Part shown: in pieces, positions 5,012 to 6,788 of the stretch
Numbering within the stretch: position 1 is the first letter of the stretch
Layout: every line of letters begins with the position of its first letter
NCBI GenBank assembly: GCA_013330925.1
Contig: DUHJ01000043.1
Location: 1-6,788 of the forward strand
Source: Candidatus Poseidoniaceae archaeon
Lineage (GTDB): Archaea; Thermoplasmatota; Poseidoniia; Poseidoniales; Poseidoniaceae
Direction: 5' to 3'
Length of the DNA: 6,788 nucleotides
Translations under genes and position numbers: made by a program
Notes under the pieces: generated by a model
Databases searched by the model: none
What the model saw: the letters and a program-made list of their open reading frames with translations, nothing else
Told to the model about the DNA's origin: nothing

Positions 5012-6145
5012 GACGGCGTGCGGCGTCCAAGGGAGGACGTCGCACCAATCGCCGACGCGCCATTGTTGGCCTTTCGCCAGCGCGCTGCCGATGAACATCG
5101 GTGCTGCAGCGTCCTCGTCCATCAGCGCCTCAAATTTGGACAGCGCACTGCCCACAAAGAGAATGCTGAGTCGCCCACCACCGTCGATCACCTCGCCAGG
5201 TCCGTCGCCGGGGAGAAGGCGTTCGACCTCGACCGTTGAGGACCCGGCGGGTCGCCGGACCACACGCACCACCGCATCGCGGAAGTCGCCGTCGTCCATT
5301 CGGCCCGAATCGTGACGCCATCGCAACCAATGGCCGCACCACGCCTTCCAATCGCAAAATCCACCGCAACTGTCCGGACCGGGCGTCGGTTCAAGCGGTT
5401 CCTCGGTTGGCCGGGTGGCTTCCCACGCGGCATACGCGTCTTCGAGCACGGCCCCATTGGAGGCGCGCCACGTGGAACGGTTGAGCGTGTACCACCCTTC
5501 TGCGCGCACGTTGGGTGCGTCGGGATTGTTGGCGAGGAGGACGTCACGGTAGAACCGAAGTTGGCGGTCAACTTCTGGTTTCAGAGCGCCTTCTGGGGTG
5601 CGACCGGTCTTCAAGTCGGCCACCACCCAAGCCACGGTTTGACCGTCATCGTCCACTTCGTTCAACAGGAGGTCAACGCGTCCACCAAGGCGGCCGTCTC
5701 GAGAGATGAGTTCACCCTCGACCGCGATCATGCGCTCTTGGACACGGGCCCATAGGGCAGCAGTGATCCGTTGGTGGGGAAGCCCTTCGACGCCAACCCA
5801 GCGAAGCAGGAGGTCAATGCCGCCTTGATGGCCGTCCACCGCATCCTTCCAACGGTCGTCCTTCCACCTTCCGTGGCGTGGGGTGTCGTGGAAGGCGGCC
5901 TTTTCCTCGTTCCAACGGTCACGAAGGAAGCCTTCTCCAACCTCTGGCAGCCACCCCATGCTGGCCTTGGGTCGATCGCTGATGTCCATGTTGAGCAAGT
6001 CTTCGATCGAGGCGTGAATGGCCGTGCCCAACGACGCAGCCATCCCTGCTTTGCGCGGCAAACCTTGGCGGCTCAACCAATACATCCGCGGACAGGTCTC
6101 GTACCTGTTCCACGAGGACGGCGAGAGCCGGTGTTCGTCCGCCAT
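5009..6145 (-). CDS. PD-(D/E)XK nuclease, RecB/Cas4/AddB-like, probable Fe-S cluster
   Basis: 378 residues, with the pattern of the PDDEXK_1 (RecB-like) nucleases. It opens with LSPSSWNRYETCPRMYWL (7-24), the usual S-x-S-x4-Y-x2-CP start. Then come His44 in GTAIHA, Asp158 in GGRVDLLL, Asp177 and Lys179 in VADLKTG, and Gln195/Tyr199 in RQLRFY, the full motif set of a metal-dependent DNA nuclease. Cys18 together with Cys260, Cys264 and Cys270 matches the one-plus-three cysteine pattern that holds a 4Fe-4S cluster in AddB and Cas4, though the spacing is C-x3-C-x5-C rather than the usual C-x2-C-x5-C. A C-terminal part of about 90 residues (290-378) follows the cluster; it is beta-rich and I do not recognise it. 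It has no helicase domain and no Cas genes beside it, so a repair or end-processing role is more likely than CRISPR adaptation. A strong SD precedes the ATG. Confidence 0.9.
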   Translation of the reverse strand: MADEHRLSPSSWNRYETCPRMYWLSRQGLPRKAGMAASLGTAIHASIEDLLNMDISDRPKASMGWLPEVGEGFLRDRWNEEKAAFHDTPRHGRWKDDRWKDAVDGHQGGIDLLLRWVGVEGLPHQRITAALWARVQERMIAVEGELISRDGRLGGRVDLLLNEVDDDGQTVAWVVADLKTGRTPEGALKPEVDRQLRFYRDVLLANNPDAPNVRAEGWYTLNRSTWRASNGAVLEDAYAAWEATRPTEEPLEPTPGPDSCGGFCDWKAWCGHWLRWRHDSGRMDDGDFRDAVVRVVRRPAGSSTVEVERLLPGDGPGEVIDGGGRLSILFVGSALSKFEALMDEDAAAPMFIGSALAKGQQWRVGDWCDVLPWTPHAV

Positions 6146-6149
6146 GATT

Positions 6150-6156
6150 CTCCTCC
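6150..6156 (-). promoter_or_regulatory. Shine-Dalgarno of the PD-(D/E)XK nuclease gene
   Basis: GGAGGAG on the minus strand ends 4 nt before ATG 6145. It is the strongest ribosome-binding site in the window and fixes the nuclease start. Most other genes here lack an SD, so this one is clearly translated with a leader. Confidence 0.8.
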
Positions 6157-6163
6157 GTGCTCA

Positions 6164-6191
6164 GGCGTCATGAAGCCTCGCCCATGACGCC
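6164..6191. repeat. perfect 9-bp inverted repeat in a divergent promoter gap, candidate operator
   Basis: GGCGTCATG (6164-6172) and CATGACGCC (6183-6191) are exact reverse complements separated by 10 bp. The half-site centres are 19 bp apart, close to two helical turns, as for a dimeric DNA-binding protein. It lies in the 82-nt gap between the starts of the nuclease (6145, leftward) and the PAC2-family gene (6228, rightward), so a protein bound here could affect both promoters. It could instead fold as a 9-bp stem with a 10-nt loop in the nuclease leader RNA. No TATA box is obvious nearby. Confidence 0.55.
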
Positions 6192-6217
6192 GGAAGGGTT
6201 GAGGTCCCCGGGCGGGC

Positions 6218-6226
6218 AGGAAGGGG
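6218..6226 (+). promoter_or_regulatory. Shine-Dalgarno-like site of the PAC2 gene
   Basis: AGGAAGGGG lies just before ATG 6228; its AGGA core is 6 nt from the start codon. It supports ATG 6228 over the in-frame GTG at 6246. Confidence 0.55.
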
Positions 6227-6227
6227 C

Positions 6228-6788
6228 ATGACCTCCGGTCCAAAGGTGCGCATTCGTGGCGACGTCGAAACTGAAAACGCGTTGGTGATCTCCTGCTTCC
6301 CGACGGTTGGCATGGTCAGTCCCATCGTTGCCGCGTACCTCATCGAGCACCTTGAATTGGATTACATTGGCGGTATTTTCGACTCCCGTTTGCCCGCCGT
6401 GGCCATCGTCAACGACGGCTGGGCGCTGCCCCCGGTGCGAGCCTACGGGGGAAGCCCAGTGTGTTCCATCGAAGGGTGCGATCAGGTCATTCTGCTGACG
6501 AGTGAACTGATGATCAACGACCTCATCGGCAACGAACTTGTGTGGGCCCTCTTTGACTGGTCGAAGGAGGCCAAAATTGGTCGTGGGTTGACCGTCGACG
6601 CCTTCCCAAAGGCCGGGATGAAAGCGGTTGGGATGGACGGCAACGAACCCACCATCGAGTACGACGACGACGTCGAGAAGGTCGACTTGCTCGGCCTTGC
6701 TTCCAACGACGCCATGCGTGAAGCCGTCCAAGCACTGGGGTTGACGATGGTCAAGCGAGGGGTGCTTCGGGGCATGAACGCCGCCATC
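6228..6788 (+). CDS. PAC2-family protein (proteasome assembly chaperone-like), partial
   Basis: 187 codons are present and the frame is open at the right edge; members usually have about 240-280 residues, so the C-terminus is missing. The sequence opens with a strand (ALVISCFP, about 18-25), then TVGMVSPIVAAYLIEHL (26-42), matching the G-x-G-x-V-x-x-I-A-A-x-Y-L-I motif typical of PAC2 proteins. The Rossmann-like beta-alpha repeats that follow include IVNDGWALPPVRAY and VILLTSEL. In archaea PAC2 proteins include PbaA/PbaB-type chaperones and relatives that may bind proteasome alpha subunits, while many members have unknown roles. The C-terminal tail that would carry a proteasome-docking HbYX motif lies outside the window, so this subfamily cannot be settled. 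The start is ATG 6228, preceded by an SD-like site. It is divergent from the nuclease gene and may share its regulation. Confidence 0.85.
   Translation, partial: MTSGPKVRIRGDVETENALVISCFPTVGMVSPIVAAYLIEHLELDYIGGIFDSRLPAVAIVNDGWALPPVRAYGGSPVCSIEGCDQVILLTSELMINDLIGNELVWALFDWSKEAKIGRGLTVDAFPKAGMKAVGMDGNEPTIEYDDDVEKVDLLGLASNDAMREAVQALGLTMVKRGVLRGMNAAI

Noticed and set aside
5009..6145. The PD-(D/E)XK nuclease as a Cas4 of a CRISPR system
   Set aside because: There is no repeat array and no Cas1, Cas2 or effector gene in the window. The protein is larger than a typical Cas4 and has a C-terminal extension, so only family-level similarity is claimed.
6168..6731. 187-codon minus-strand open frame opposite PAC2
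   Set aside because: The plus strand encodes a recognisable PAC2 protein with its own SD. The minus frame has no motif.

Overview
The window looks like chromosomal DNA from a GC-rich, uncultured marine euryarchaeon, most likely of the Marine Group II/III (Candidatus Poseidoniia) kind. Archaeal signs are a tRNA-Arg with encoded CCA and an archaeal D-loop, preceded by a TATA box (CTTATAT) about 28 nt upstream; a PAC2-family (proteasome assembly chaperone-like) protein; and a PKD-domain surface lipoprotein with an acidic, Ca-binding-like loop. The lineage is an inference from gene style; no marker gene settles it. There are no insertion sequences, CRISPR arrays or rRNA genes.

Layout: positions 1-860 hold a tight minus-strand pair, a hotdog-fold (4HBT) thioesterase followed 2 nt after its stop by a small membrane protein that runs off the left edge. 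A plus-strand tRNA-Arg(GCG) lies at 948-1024; it and the thioesterase appear to share one TATA element. From 4115 down to 1052 five minus-strand genes follow one another: an acidic low-complexity protein, a two-PKD lipoprotein, a beta-rich unknown protein, a small winged-helix-like protein and a HAD-IB phosphatase-like hydrolase. The spacing (32-61 nt) would allow partial co-transcription, but no shared pathway is evident.

From 4193 to 6145 two nucleases converge: a plus-strand DnaQ-like DEDDh exonuclease with an ExoX-type C-terminal domain, and a minus-strand RecB/Cas4/AddB-like PD-(D/E)XK nuclease with four cysteines suited to an Fe-S cluster. Their stop codons abut in the palindrome TGATCA. 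An 82-nt divergent gap with a perfect 9-bp inverted repeat then separates the second nuclease from a PAC2-family gene that runs off the right edge.

The most notable parts are the nuclease pair, a plausible DNA-repair or end-processing module, and the inverted repeat that could control the second nuclease together with PAC2. Nothing in the window proves a new defence or repair system. Coding density is high, no gene-free stretch exceeds about 90 nt, and most other long open frames are antisense or shadow frames caused by the high GC.
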